From positions 1-48,311 of the forward strand of contig NZ_JOCB01000062.1 in assembly GCF_000718775.1 (NCBI RefSeq): a stretch of 48,311 nucleotides of DNA. Reading direction: 5' to 3'. The notes under the pieces are model-generated. The model was not told where the DNA came from. It ran no database searches and saw only the letters and a program-made list of their open reading frames with translations. Each line of letters starts with the position of its first letter. Position 1 is the stretch's first letter. Position numbers and translations under genes: made by a program. Of this stretch, positions 1 through 8,305 are shown one piece after another. This stretch comes from Streptomyces sp. NRRL S-31 (lineage in GTDB: Bacteria; Actinomycetota; Actinomycetes; Streptomycetales; Streptomycetaceae).

Positions 1-216
1 CGTGCGGGGCGTGCCCGGGCCGCCGCCGTCGCGGTGACCGCCGCCGCCGTCGGCGCCGCGGGCCGGTGCCGGGCGCGGTGGGAGGCAGGCGGCCAGCCAC
101 AGGGCGTCGGCCAGGCCCCGGTCGTCCAGGGACACCCCGACCGACGTCAAGCGGGCCACCAGGTCGGACAGCGGCCGGTAGTCGTCTCCCGCGGCGCTGC
201 CGGGCACGGACGTCAC
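1..216 (-). CDS. SAV_2336-type N-terminal protein of the VMAP operon (partial, runs off the window)
   Basis: A GTG start at 216 overlaps the stop of the MoxR gene by four bases (GTGA), so it is translationally coupled as the last visible gene of the operon. The first 72 codons are open to the window edge. They begin MTSVPGSAAGDDYRPLSDL and contain LADALWLAACLPP, a helical leucine-rich start like the SAV_2336 N-terminal proteins that accompany MoxR and VMAP genes in streptomycetes. Residues after about 45 are Pro/Gly/Arg-rich linker. The rest lies outside the window, so catalytic content cannot be judged. The family call rests mostly on context and a short match. The reading frame and start are much surer than the name. 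Confidence 0.6.
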   Translation of the reverse strand, partial: MTSVPGSAAGDDYRPLSDLVARLTSVGVSLDDRGLADALWLAACLPPRPAPARGADGGGGHRDGGGPGTPRT

Positions 217-1247
217 CGGGTCCGGTCGAGGGGGCGCAGCAGTTCGGCCGTGAGCCGCTCGCGGGTCTCCTCCTCGTCCGTCCAGCCCGCCTCGTCGATC
301 AGGTGGATGGCGTTCAGCAGTTGGTCCACCGCGCGCACGTCACCGGGCGAGCGGGACAGGAACGCGTCGATCAGCGACTCGTAGCGACCGGCGGCGTCCT
401 CCCCGAAGTGCGCCCGCACCATGCCGGCCAGCTGCTCCTTGTCGGGGCGGTCGAGCCGGAGGTGGATGCAGCGGCGCAGCAGGGGGGCGGGGAAGTCCCG
501 TTCCCCGTTGCTGGTGAGGACCACGAAGGGGAACGCCCGGCAGCGCACCTTGCCGCCGCGCACCGTCACCGTCGTACCGTCGTCGCACCGTACGTCGACC
601 TCGGGCGCCCGCTCCGCGATCCGCTCCAGCTCCGGGATGACGTACTCGCCGTCCTCCAGCACGTTCAGCAGGTCGTTCGGCAGGTCGATGTCGCTCTTGT
701 CCAGCTCGTCGATGAGCAGCACCCGGGGCCGCGCCGAGGGCAGCAGGGCGGTGCCCAGCGGGCCCAGCCGGATGTACGTGCCGATGTCCTGGGCGCGCGG
801 GGAGTCCGTCTCGGCGCGGCCGGGCGGGAACGGCAGGCTGCGTTCGATCTGGAGGTCCTGCAACCGGCCGAGCGCGTCGTACTGGTAGAGCCCGTCGCGC
901 AGCGTGGTGCGGCTGACGATGGGCCAGGTGATGACCCGGCCCAGCCCCAGTTCGTAGGCGACCGAGTGGGCCAGGGTGCTCTTGCCGCTGCCGGGCTCGC
1001 CGGTCACCAGCAGCGGGCGGCGCAGGTACAGGGCCGCGTTGACCAGTTCCTGCTCCCGGGTGCCGGGGCGGTGCAGGGCGCCCTGGCGGTCGCGCACCCC
1101 GAGGCGCCGTCTCGAGGCGGCGTCCAGGGGCGGGGCGGGCGATACCGGAGGGGCACCGTCGAAGTCCCGCCAGGGCGGCGGAGGCGGAAGCTCAGCGATC
1201 CCATCGTGCGGGACGCCCGCCCCACGGTAGATCAGCCACTCGCTCAC
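213..1247 (-). CDS. MoxR-type AAA+ ATPase of a VMAP conflict system
   Basis: A 344-residue AAA+ ATPase of the MoxR group. The start is the GTG at 1247, preceded by a GAGGAGAG ribosome site; the frame extends to 1331 but lacks a site there. Walker A is GEPGSGKST and Walker B is VLLIDELDKSD. A sensor-1-like VVLTSNGERDF and an arginine-rich LLRRCIHLRL follow. MoxR ATPases usually remodel partner proteins together with vWA proteins. In the classical VMAP arrangement they are thought to drive assembly of a vWA-MoxR-VMAP complex. Here no vWA gene is visible, and the neighbours are the trypsin-VMAP gene (165 bases upstream) and a SAV_2336-type gene (4-bp overlap). A role in a peptide- or protease-based conflict response is inferred from context. 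Confidence 0.85.
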   Translation of the reverse strand: MSEWLIYRGAGVPHDGIAELPPPPPWRDFDGAPPVSPAPPLDAASRRRLGVRDRQGALHRPGTREQELVNAALYLRRPLLVTGEPGSGKSTLAHSVAYELGLGRVITWPIVSRTTLRDGLYQYDALGRLQDLQIERSLPFPPGRAETDSPRAQDIGTYIRLGPLGTALLPSARPRVLLIDELDKSDIDLPNDLLNVLEDGEYVIPELERIAERAPEVDVRCDDGTTVTVRGGKVRCRAFPFVVLTSNGERDFPAPLLRRCIHLRLDRPDKEQLAGMVRAHFGEDAAGRYESLIDAFLSRSPGDVRAVDQLLNAIHLIDEAGWTDEEETRERLTAELLRPLDRTR

Positions 1248-1412
1248 GTCGCTCTCCTCGTTTCCGGCGGTACGGCGGTCCGGCGGGTCGTGGCAGGTCG
1301 GAACGGTGGCGCGATCCCGTCCCCCCGCCATGGCGCCGAGCGGGACGCGACACCAAGACGGTACCCATTCGCGGCCGTGCTGACGACTCCCCCCGCCCGG
1401 ACGTCCCCGGCC

Positions 1413-3512
1413 TCACGAAGGTGGGAATTCTACTCGCGGCGGAGCGGACGGAGGCAGCGGATCGGTGGGATCGTCATAGAGCAGCACCACCTGCCCGGCC
1501 CATTCGGCCTCGGTGTCTACGTCCGTCGCACCACGCCTCAACTCCATCAGCAGTTCGGGCAGTTGACGCACGGTCACGGATTCCGGCGGACGTCCGCCGC
1601 GGGGCCCGAGCAGATCCGACACCCGTGCGTGGAAGGTGTCGCACTCCTTTCCGCACGGACCCGGCAGATGTCCCCCCACCGACCACACGGCGACCGGGTA
1701 GCCGCTCTCCAGCACGTCCGACGCGACCTCCGAACCGGCGCCCGAGTCGATCGCCAGGCACAGCACGGGGACCGTACCGGCGGGCTGCCCGTGCAGTGCC
1801 TCCGGACCGGGCACCGCCCCGTTGCCGACCAGGCGCAGCGTGCGCAGCCCGCGGGCGCGCGTCACCCGGCGCCAGCGGTCGTGCCACCGGTGGTGGACGC
1901 CGTCGTCGAGGCCGCCCGGCCAGGCGGCGTCACCGCCGTCCCGGCGGGTCGCGTCCCGCACCACCACGGGCCGGCCGAGACCGACCGGCGCACCGCGGGC
2001 GGCGAGCCAGTCGTGCACCGCGGTGCCCAGCCGTTCCGGGGGCAGGGCCACTTCGAGCCGGGTGGGGGAGCCGCCCGGACCGTCGGCGTCCGCCAGCGCG
2101 TCGAGCAGATGGCGTTCCACCTTCCACACGGCCCGCTCGAAGGACAGCCCCCAGGGATCGTCCCCGGCCACGGCCGGTGTCCAGCGGCCGCCGCCGTAGC
2201 CGAGGCTGATGGCCCAGTCGAAGACCGGACCGCCGTCGTCGTAGGGCACCGGCAGGAACTCCACCAGCACCGCCGACGGCAGGGCCTGCACCGCCGCGCC
2301 GAGCACCTCACGGTCCTCCGGTCTCAGCTCGCCCGCGCGCCACAGCGCCCAGTCGCGCAGCGCCTCGACGCGCCGGGCGCCCTCCGTGTCGCCGCCGCCC
2401 CGCAGGGTCCGGTCCAGTTCGGCGGTGATCAGCAGCGCGAAGTGCAGGAACACCCGCAGCTCACGCACCGGGTCCGGCTCGTGCAGCACGCCCTGGCCGT
2501 CCCGCCAGGTGAGCAGCGGCGGACTGAACGTCCTGCCGGGCGTGCCGAGCGCCTGTGCCGTGATCCGGTCGACGACCGCCGGGCGGGGCGTGGGCAGCGC
2601 CGCCAGCAGGTCCAGGACCCGCAGCCGGTCGAGCACGGTCCGCCGGCGGCCCGCCGCGGCCGGCAGGGCCAGTTGCACATCGGCCCAGGTCCGCTCGGCG
2701 CCCTGGCCGGCCCGCTGCCGGTCGGCGTGCCAGCGGTCGTGCAGCCGCAGCAGCGTCTCGTAGGGGTGCGGGCCCAGGTCGTCGGGGGCGCCGGGGACAT
2801 GGTGGGCGGGGGCGAGGGCGCGCAGCGCCGAGACCGGTACGGCGAGCACGGTGGTGCCCGTGTCGCTGCGGGCCTTGATCACACCGGACACCTCGCCCAG
2901 TTCCAGGTCAACCAGCGGGCCCCCGGACACCCCCCGCGGCACCCGGGCGTCCGCGTCCAGCAGGAGCTGCTCGTGCTCCTGCCCGACCAGGCGGCAACTG
3001 GTGTTCCAGTGCTCGGCGCCGGGGGAGGCGCCGTCCTGGCGGCCGAACAGATGAGCCCCGGCCACCGGCACCCCGGACCGGTCGGTCAGCCACACGCACG
3101 GCTGCCCGGGGATCTCCTCCACCAGCCGCACCAGGGCGAGGTCCGGCCGGATCGCCAGCGCCGACGGCACCGAGGGTTCCTCCGCGCCGTCCGTCCAGCG
3201 GGCCTGCACCTCGGCCGTGGGTCCGGCGAGGTGGTAGGCGAGCCTGGCGCGGTAGGTCCGGCCGCCGTGCACCACGCCCAGTTCCTCGCCGTCCCCGGTG
3301 CCCCGGCGCCGGCCGTCCGCGTGCACCAGGACGTGCGCGCAGGTCAGCACCCAGCCGGGGGCGATCAGGAAGCCGCTGCCCCAGCCCCGCGGCCGGACAC
3401 CCTCGCTACCGGGGAGCCCCCGGATGCCCACGGTGGCCTCGCGGGCCAGGCGCCGCAGCTCGTCGAGGTGTTCTCTGCCGGCGGCCTCCCCGTTCCCGGC
3501 AGCGGTGGTCAC
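1413..3512 (-). CDS. Trypsin-like serine protease fused to VMAP (vWA-MoxR associated) region
   Basis: A 699-residue protein. The GTG start at 3512 overlaps the Trypco1 stop (GTGA). The N-terminal domain (about residues 20-270) is a trypsin-fold protease with the whole triad visible: His in VLTCAHVLV, Asp in RPDLALVRL and Ser in RGVSGGPL. No signal peptide or membrane segment is present, so it should act in the cytoplasm, unlike most streptomycete trypsins. The middle and C-terminal parts are rich in Trp, Leu and Arg (WALWRAGELRPED, WDLSFERAVWK-like stretches) and match the VMAP middle and C-terminal regions. Family knowledge: VMAP proteins couple an effector, here a protease, to MoxR NTPases in predicted NTP-dependent conflict systems. 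Protease activity looks intact; the substrate is unknown. Confidence 0.82.
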   Translation of the reverse strand: MTTAAGNGEAAGREHLDELRRLAREATVGIRGLPGSEGVRPRGWGSGFLIAPGWVLTCAHVLVHADGRRRGTGDGEELGVVHGGRTYRARLAYHLAGPTAEVQARWTDGAEEPSVPSALAIRPDLALVRLVEEIPGQPCVWLTDRSGVPVAGAHLFGRQDGASPGAEHWNTSCRLVGQEHEQLLLDADARVPRGVSGGPLVDLELGEVSGVIKARSDTGTTVLAVPVSALRALAPAHHVPGAPDDLGPHPYETLLRLHDRWHADRQRAGQGAERTWADVQLALPAAAGRRRTVLDRLRVLDLLAALPTPRPAVVDRITAQALGTPGRTFSPPLLTWRDGQGVLHEPDPVRELRVFLHFALLITAELDRTLRGGGDTEGARRVEALRDWALWRAGELRPEDREVLGAAVQALPSAVLVEFLPVPYDDGGPVFDWAISLGYGGGRWTPAVAGDDPWGLSFERAVWKVERHLLDALADADGPGGSPTRLEVALPPERLGTAVHDWLAARGAPVGLGRPVVVRDATRRDGGDAAWPGGLDDGVHHRWHDRWRRVTRARGLRTLRLVGNGAVPGPEALHGQPAGTVPVLCLAIDSGAGSEVASDVLESGYPVAVWSVGGHLPGPCGKECDTFHARVSDLLGPRGGRPPESVTVRQLPELLMELRRGATDVDTEAEWAGQVVLLYDDPTDPLPPSAPPRVEFPPS

Positions 3513-3850
3513 CGGCCGGAGTCCCGCCAGGTGAGCGTGACCGAGAGATTGCCCTTGGCCTCGCCGTCGGCGAGGAGCGCCACCGCCCTGCCGGGTTTGG
3601 CGGAGACCTCGACGCCGAAGGTGACGCTCCACTCGTCCGGTCCCACCGCGGCGGCGGCCTCCCGAACGGACGCGGCGACACCGGTGACCACGCTCTTCAG
3701 GCCCTCGACCCTGGTGGTGACCTCGTCCCAGAGGCCGACGTCCTCCCACCGGGTGTCGTAGGCGTCGTCCCCGGCCTCGACCAGTCGCGTCACCCGGGCC
3801 CGCACCGTGGTGCCGTCCGGCAGTGTGATCGGTACGACCTGGTCCCCCAT
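3509..3850 (-). CDS. Trypco1-like protein (CU044_2847 family), first gene of the VMAP operon
   Basis: A 113-residue protein starting at the ATG at 3850 behind a GGGGGAGG site; the longer open frame to 3991 is low-complexity and has no site. It opens VVPITLPDGTTVRARV, then a helical segment and a C-terminal beta-rich part ending GNLSVTLTWRDSGR. The conserved features are the DGTTV strand, a helix with repeated valines (LKSVVTGVAASVREAAA) and the WSVTFGVEVSAKPG strand pair. Small proteins of this kind sit next to trypsin-like genes so often that they are called trypsin-co-occurring domain 1. The stop overlaps the protease start. It is probably an adaptor or sensor for the protease, which is inference. 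A TAATCT box on the minus strand (3885-3890) may be the operon -10 element. Confidence 0.75.
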   Translation of the reverse strand: MGDQVVPITLPDGTTVRARVTRLVEAGDDAYDTRWEDVGLWDEVTTRVEGLKSVVTGVAASVREAAAAVGPDEWSVTFGVEVSAKPGRAVALLADGEAKGNLSVTLTWRDSGR

Positions 3851-3929
3851 GACACACACCTCCCCCGTGTGTTGACGGCTGATCAGATTACCGCTCGGAC
3901 GGCGACAGCACGAGAGGCAGTGCGTTCCC

Positions 3930-4150
3930 CGACCACCACCGCCCGACGACCCGACCACCACCGCCCGACGACCTGGCCGACACCACCCCACGACCGGACC
4001 GACACCTCCCTACGACCGGACCGACACCCGGCGTGGACGGCCCCGGGCGTCCCGGCCCGAGCGACGTCCGCGGGACGACTGACCCTCCGTCGCCGTACGA
4101 CTGCCCGTCCGTCGCCGTATGCCCACGGGACGACTGCCCGTCCGTCGCCG
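3930..4150. repeat. Degenerate tandem repeats in a 381-bp gene-free gap
   Basis: The gap 3851-4231 lies between two divergent genes. Two perfect copies of a 22-bp unit are at 3930-3951 and 3952-3973 (cgaccaccaccgcccgacga plus cc). A related 22-bp period continues: a 17-bp near-identical block recurs at 3989 and 4011 (acgaccggaccgacac core). Further on, a different perfect 21-bp block lies at 4097-4117 and again at 4130-4150 (core gactgcccgtccgtcgccg), spacing 33 bp. No coding frame is convincing here and I see no clear terminator. This is either decayed repeat sequence or an array of protein-binding sites. Confidence 0.7.
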
Positions 4151-4231
4151 AACGGCCGGTGTGGGTCTGGCCATCCGTTGCCGAACGGCCGCCGGACGGG
4201 TGCGACCGCGCCGCTTCACTTGATCGGGTGA

Positions 4232-5902
4232 GTGGCCAATCCGGGTGTGCGGCGGCCCCGGATTCCCCGCGTGAGTGACGACGAGAAGGACCGGCCGGGG
4301 CCGCGGGGACTGCCGCGCGCGGTGCTCGGCGCCGTGAGCGGCGTCCTGGCGGGCTGCGCCGCGCTGGCGGTGGCCGAGTTCGCGGCCGTGGGGGCAGGGC
4401 CGCGGTCGGCCCCCGTGATCGCGGTGGGCGGCGCGGCCGTCGACCGCACCCCCGCGGTGGTCAAGGACTGGGCGATCCGCCGGTTCGGCACCGACGACAA
4501 GCTCGTGCTCCAGCTCGGCATCCTGGGGCTCCTGACCCTGCTGGCGCTGGGACTCGGCGTACTGGCGACCCGGCACAGGCGTGCCGGGTCCGGCGGGGTG
4601 CTGTTCCTCGGCGCCGTCGGCGCGCTGGCCGCCACGAGCCGCCCCGACGCGGCCGGCTGGGCCGATGCCGTGCCGTCGGCCGCCGGAGCCGCCGCCGGAG
4701 CGCTGCTCCTGTACGTCCTGGCGGGCCGGCTGGAGGCAGCACGCCCGCAGGGAGACGAGGGGCCGGCAGACCCCGCGGAGCCATCCGTCGACCCGTCCGG
4801 ACCGGCGCCGGGATGGGACCGCCGGGGCTTCGTCGCCGCCGCGTCCGCCGCCGCCGTCGCCTCGGCGGGCGCGGCCGGTGCGGGCCGGTGGCTGAACGGG
4901 CTGCGCGGCAGGGACGCGGAGGCTTCCCGCGAACGGGTGGTGCTGCCCCGGCCCGGGTCCGCCGCCCCGCCGGTACCGGAGACCGCCGGGCCGCCCGTGC
5001 CCGGTCTCAGCCCCTTCATCACCCCCAACCACGCGTTCTACCGAGTGGACACCGCCCTGGCGGTGCCGAGGGTGGACGCGACGGCCTGGCGGCTGCGTAT
5101 CCACGGTGTGGGCGTGCGCCGCCCGGCCGTGCACTCCTTCGACGACCTGCTGGGCCGCGAGCTGATCGAGCGGAACATCACCTTGACCTGCGTGTCGAAC
5201 GAGGTCGGCGGCCCCTACGTCGGCACCGCCCGCTTCCTCGGCGTCCGGCTGGCCGACCTGCTGGCCGAGTGCGGCGTCGTCCCGCCGTCCCGGGGCGGTC
5301 CGGCCGACCAACTGGTGGCCCGTTCCGTGGACGGCATGACCTTCGGCACGCCGGTGGAGGACGTACTGGACGGGCGGGACGCCATGCTCGCCGTGGGCAT
5401 GAACGGTGAGCCGCTGCCCTTCGCCCACGGCTTCCCGGTACGGATGGTCGTACCCGGTCTGTACGGCTACGTCTCAGCCTGCAAGTGGATCAGAGAACTC
5501 GAACTGACCACGTTCGACGCCTACGACCCGTACTGGGTCGCGCGCGGCTGGGCCCGCAGGGCCCCGGTCAGGACCCAGTCCCGGATCGACACGCCCAAGC
5601 CGTTCGCCCGCCCCCGGGCCGGCACCGTGCTGATCGCCGGAGTCGCGTGGGCCCAGCGCCGTGGCATCGCCCGGGTCGAGGTCCGGGTCGACGACGGCCC
5701 CTGGCGGCGGGCCCGCCTGGCCGCCGAGGACACCCGGGACACCTGGCGGCAGTGGTCCCTTCCCTGGCGGGCCACCGCGGGACGGCACACCCTCACGGTG
5801 CGCGCCACCGACCGCGCCGGACAGCTCCAGACCGAACGCCGCACCCGCACCGTCCCCGACGGCGCCACCGGCCGGCACAGCGTGGTCGTCACCGTCGAGT
5901 GA
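4232..5902 (+). CDS. Membrane-anchored molybdopterin oxidoreductase (sulfite-oxidase/YedY-like)
   Basis: A 556-residue protein. The N-terminal 180 residues carry about four hydrophobic helices (for example LQLGILGLLTLLALGLGVL), followed by a twin-arginine-like WDRRGFVAAASAAAVASAG segment near residue 190. The rest is an extracytoplasmic oxidoreductase domain of the sulfite-oxidase fold. The molybdenum ligand is Cys320 in LTCVSNEVGG, and the family landmarks GLYGYVSACKWI and a C-terminal Ig-like dimerisation domain (VEVRVDDGPWRRARL) are present. It probably acts as a periplasm-side reductase or oxidase; the substrate is unknown, possibly sulfoxides as for MsrP/YedY relatives. The start is uncertain: GTG 4232 gives the longest frame and GTG 4271 (VSDDEKDRPG) is an alternative, neither with a strong ribosome site. 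A fasciclin lipoprotein gene follows. Confidence 0.88.
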   Translation: MANPGVRRPRIPRVSDDEKDRPGPRGLPRAVLGAVSGVLAGCAALAVAEFAAVGAGPRSAPVIAVGGAAVDRTPAVVKDWAIRRFGTDDKLVLQLGILGLLTLLALGLGVLATRHRRAGSGGVLFLGAVGALAATSRPDAAGWADAVPSAAGAAAGALLLYVLAGRLEAARPQGDEGPADPAEPSVDPSGPAPGWDRRGFVAAASAAAVASAGAAGAGRWLNGLRGRDAEASRERVVLPRPGSAAPPVPETAGPPVPGLSPFITPNHAFYRVDTALAVPRVDATAWRLRIHGVGVRRPAVHSFDDLLGRELIERNITLTCVSNEVGGPYVGTARFLGVRLADLLAECGVVPPSRGGPADQLVARSVDGMTFGTPVEDVLDGRDAMLAVGMNGEPLPFAHGFPVRMVVPGLYGYVSACKWIRELELTTFDAYDPYWVARGWARRAPVRTQSRIDTPKPFARPRAGTVLIAGVAWAQRRGIARVEVRVDDGPWRRARLAAEDTRDTWRQWSLPWRATAGRHTLTVRATDRAGQLQTERRTRTVPDGATGRHSVVVTVE

Positions 5903-6000
5903 CCACCCGCGCGGGCCCGTACGGGCGGCTCCCCGTGACCGCCGTGCGCCCGGCACCCCATGACCGCAGCACCCGCTGCGCTTCCCACAGGAGGATCACG

Positions 6001-6651
6001 ATGAACACCTTCCGTACCCGCCGTCTCGCCGTCACCCTCGCCGCTGCGGCGGTCCTGCCGCTGGCGCTGAGCGCGTGCTCCGACGGCGACGGCGGCGACC
6101 CGGGAACGTCGGACTCGCCGTCCAAGGCGTCCGCCCCGCGAAACGGCGGCGGCACGGGCGGTGACGCCGCCGCCATGGACCAGCCGTTCGGTCCCGCCTG
6201 CTCCGGCGTGCCGAAGAACGGCGCCGGCTCCTTCGCCGGCATGGCCAAGGACCCGGTGGCCACCGCTGCCTCGCACAACCCGGCCCTGTCCACGCTCGTC
6301 GGCGCGGTGCGCGAGGCCGGCCTCGTCGACACGCTCAACAACGCCCGGGACATCACGGTGTTCGCACCGACCGACGACGCCTTCAAGAAGATCCCGAAGG
6401 CGACCCTGGACCAGGTCCTCGCCGACAAGGACGAGCTGACGAAGATCCTCACCCACCACGTCGTCGGCCGGAAGCTGACGCCCGGGGACCTGCGCGCCGG
6501 CTCCTTCGAGACCCTGGAGAAGTCCCGGCTGCGCACCAGCGGCTCGGGCGAGTCGTACACCGTCGCCGGCGCCCGGGTCGTCTGCGGCGATGTCAGGACC
6601 GCCAACGCCACCGTCTACATCATCGACACCGTCCTGATGCCCGGGAACTGA
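6001..6651 (+). CDS. Fasciclin-domain lipoprotein (MPT70/MPT83-like)
   Basis: A 216-residue lipoprotein with an excellent AGGAGG site eight bases before ATG 6001. The signal peptide ends in the lipobox LSAC, with Cys26 the lipidated residue. A low-complexity Gly/Ser/Asp linker runs to about residue 55, then one complete fasciclin (FAS1) domain with H1 motif DITVFAPTDDAFKKI and H2 motif YIIDTVLMP. The architecture equals mycobacterial MPT83. In Mycobacterium tuberculosis these FAS1 antigens are the main targets of SigK; here sigK and rskA lie immediately downstream in convergent orientation. The role is probably cell-surface adhesion or envelope homeostasis. Control by SigK is inferred from context; I could not find a confident SigK promoter directly upstream. 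Confidence 0.92.
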   Translation: MNTFRTRRLAVTLAAAAVLPLALSACSDGDGGDPGTSDSPSKASAPRNGGGTGGDAAAMDQPFGPACSGVPKNGAGSFAGMAKDPVATAASHNPALSTLVGAVREAGLVDTLNNARDITVFAPTDDAFKKIPKATLDQVLADKDELTKILTHHVVGRKLTPGDLRAGSFETLEKSRLRTSGSGESYTVAGARVVCGDVRTANATVYIIDTVLMPGN

Positions 6652-6683
6652 CACCCCGGGCCGTATCGCGGCGGTGCGCGCGA

Positions 6684-6723
6684 GCGGGGCGGGGAACGGC
6701 CGTGGAGGCCGGCCCCGCCCCGC
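6684..6723. terminator. Bidirectional terminator between the fasciclin gene and rskA
   Basis: An 11-bp perfect G/C stem (gcggggcgggg at 6684-6694, complement at 6713-6723) encloses an 18-base loop that can fold further (cggcc/ggccg). It sits in the 73 bp between two convergent stops, so it can serve both genes. There is no T-tract, as usual in streptomycetes. Confidence 0.7.
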
Positions 6724-6724
6724 C

Positions 6725-7474
6725 TCACGCAGGCATGTCCAGCACGACCAGCGGGGCGGAGGTCGGCCGCCGGGACCCGCCGGCCGGCTCCACGGTGACA
6801 CCGACGCCCGAGGCCCCGCCGACCGCTCCGGTCATGAGCACCGCCTGGCTGCCGCGGCCCGGGTCCAGCAGTCCCGCCGGGCGCATCACCGTGCCGTCCG
6901 CGAACCACAACTGGTAGACCTTTCCGGCCGGGGGCGCCGCCAGCCGGGAGGCGACGAACACGGCCCGGTCGCGCCCGGGCGAGACCACCAGGGTGCCCGC
7001 GCCCCCCGCCACCCGAGTCGAGCGGCTCCGGGCGTCGGGAGCCGCCAGCACACCGGCCAGCTCCGCCACGCTCCGCTCGGCCCGGGCGGTCTGCTGGCGG
7101 GCGTCGCGGGCCCGTTCGTACTGCCACACGGCGGTGCCGCCGAACACGGCCGCGGCGGCCACGCACGCGGCCACCGTCCAGCGGGCCGGCGTACGCCACC
7201 GGGGCGAGGGCATGCGTACCCGCCGCGCCGGGACGGCGCCCGCGTGGACCTGCCGCACCTCCGTGACGCGGTGCAGCACCCGCTCGCGCATGGCCGGGCG
7301 GGCGGTGACCGCGGCGGCGGCCGCCAGACGGGCCGCGGTGGCCGTGAACTCCGCGCTCTCCCGCGCGCAGGCCGGGCACCCGGCCAGGTGGTGTTCGAAG
7401 GCGGCACGCTCGTCGTCGTCCAGCGCGTGCAGCGCGTAGGCTCCGGTGAGGCCGTGCGGGTCGGTGGCGGTCAC
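6725..7474 (-). CDS. rskA: Anti-sigma-K factor RskA
   Basis: A 249-residue membrane anti-sigma factor. The GTG at 7474 overlaps the sigK stop (GTGA), so the two are made together. The N-terminal cytoplasmic anti-sigma domain has the zinc-binding ZAS motif HHLAGCPAC (His29, Cys33, Cys36). One transmembrane helix follows near residues 97-117 (TVAACVAAAAVFGGTAVW). The extracytoplasmic C-terminal RskA domain ends with the family strands VYQLWFADGTVMRPAGLL and GVGVTVEPAGGS. RskA holds SigK inactive until proteolysis or a redox change releases it. The orientation is convergent with the fasciclin gene. Confidence 0.92.
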   Translation of the reverse strand: MTATDPHGLTGAYALHALDDDERAAFEHHLAGCPACARESAEFTATAARLAAAAAVTARPAMRERVLHRVTEVRQVHAGAVPARRVRMPSPRWRTPARWTVAACVAAAAVFGGTAVWQYERARDARQQTARAERSVAELAGVLAAPDARSRSTRVAGGAGTLVVSPGRDRAVFVASRLAAPPAGKVYQLWFADGTVMRPAGLLDPGRGSQAVLMTGAVGGASGVGVTVEPAGGSRRPTSAPLVVLDMPA

Positions 7475-8055
7475 GCGGTCACCCCCAGGCAGTCGCGCAG
7501 GCGGATGAGACCGTCCCGCAGCCGCGTCTTGACCGTGCCCAACGGCAGCCCGAGCGCCTCGGCCACCTGACGGTAGGTGAGCCCCCGGTAGTAGGCCAGG
7601 GTGACGGACTGGCGCTGCAACTCGGTCAGGGTGCGCAGGCAGCGCCGCACCTGCTCCCGTTCCAGCCGGGTCTCGACCTGTTCGGTCACCTCGTCGTACG
7701 CGGGCGTCCGGTCCAGCAGGGCGACCCTGGTGTCGCGCGCCGTGGACGCCTGCACCGACCTGACCCGGTCCACCGCCCGCTGGTGCGCCACGGTCAGGAT
7801 CCAGTTCAGCGCCGAGCCGCGCTCGGACCGGTAGCGGGGGGCCGTGCGCCAGACCTCGACCAGCACGTCCTGCGCCACCTCCTCCGACTGCGCCCGGTCG
7901 CGCAGTACCGCGCGGACGACACCGAGCACCGAGCCGACCACCGCGTCGTACAGCGCGGCGAACGCCTCGTGGTCGCCCAGCGCCACCTCGCGGAGCACCT
8001 GCTCCAGATCGGGCCCGGGCGAGGGCTTCCGGCCGATGAATACGGCTTCCTTCAC
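7471..8055 (-). CDS. sigK: ECF RNA polymerase sigma factor SigK
   Basis: A 194-residue ECF sigma factor started at GTG 8055 with a GAGGGGAC site; the longer frame to 8370 is not credible coding. Region 2 includes DHEAFAALYDAVV and EEVAQDVLVEVW; region 4 is GLTYRQVAEALGLPLGTVKTRL. Two cysteines, Cys139 and Cys189, are 50 residues apart, the same spacing as the Cys133/Cys183 pair reported to form a redox-sensitive disulfide in M. tuberculosis SigK. It is co-transcribed with rskA. Upstream on the minus strand are a CCATCC hexamer (8121-8126) and a 12-bp palindrome tccggtaccgga (8101-8112). The hexamer resembles the SigK -35 element, but no matching -10 is evident, so autoregulation remains a guess. 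Confidence 0.92.
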   Translation of the reverse strand: MKEAVFIGRKPSPGPDLEQVLREVALGDHEAFAALYDAVVGSVLGVVRAVLRDRAQSEEVAQDVLVEVWRTAPRYRSERGSALNWILTVAHQRAVDRVRSVQASTARDTRVALLDRTPAYDEVTEQVETRLEREQVRRCLRTLTELQRQSVTLAYYRGLTYRQVAEALGLPLGTVKTRLRDGLIRLRDCLGVTA

Positions 8056-8305
8056 AACTGTCCCCTCATGACTTCGACACGTCGGAACACTCCCGTGTGA
8101 TCCGGTACCGGACGCCCTCCGGATGGGTCGGGGCACCGGGAAAGCACGGGGGCGTCCCGGACGGGTGGCGCTAGGGCCAACCCGCACCCGGGTGCCAGGC
8201 CCAGGGACACCGGGCGCCGTGCACGGCAGGATCGGCGCGGCCGGCGAACCAGCCGGAGCGGATCCGCCGCACGGCGGACGGACCACACCACCGGGGGAAC
8301 GACCC

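Noticed and set aside
66..3761. A 1231-codon plus-strand open frame over the VMAP operon
   Set aside because: It lacks any domain, is rich in Arg/Pro/Gly/Gln low-complexity and mirrors three minus-strand genes with clear motifs and coupled starts.
4171..4176. CCATCC as a SigK -35 box upstream of the oxidoreductase gene
   Set aside because: The hexamer matches the mycobacterial element, but no CCGAAT-like -10 lies at 17-18 bases; the hexamer alone is expected by chance.
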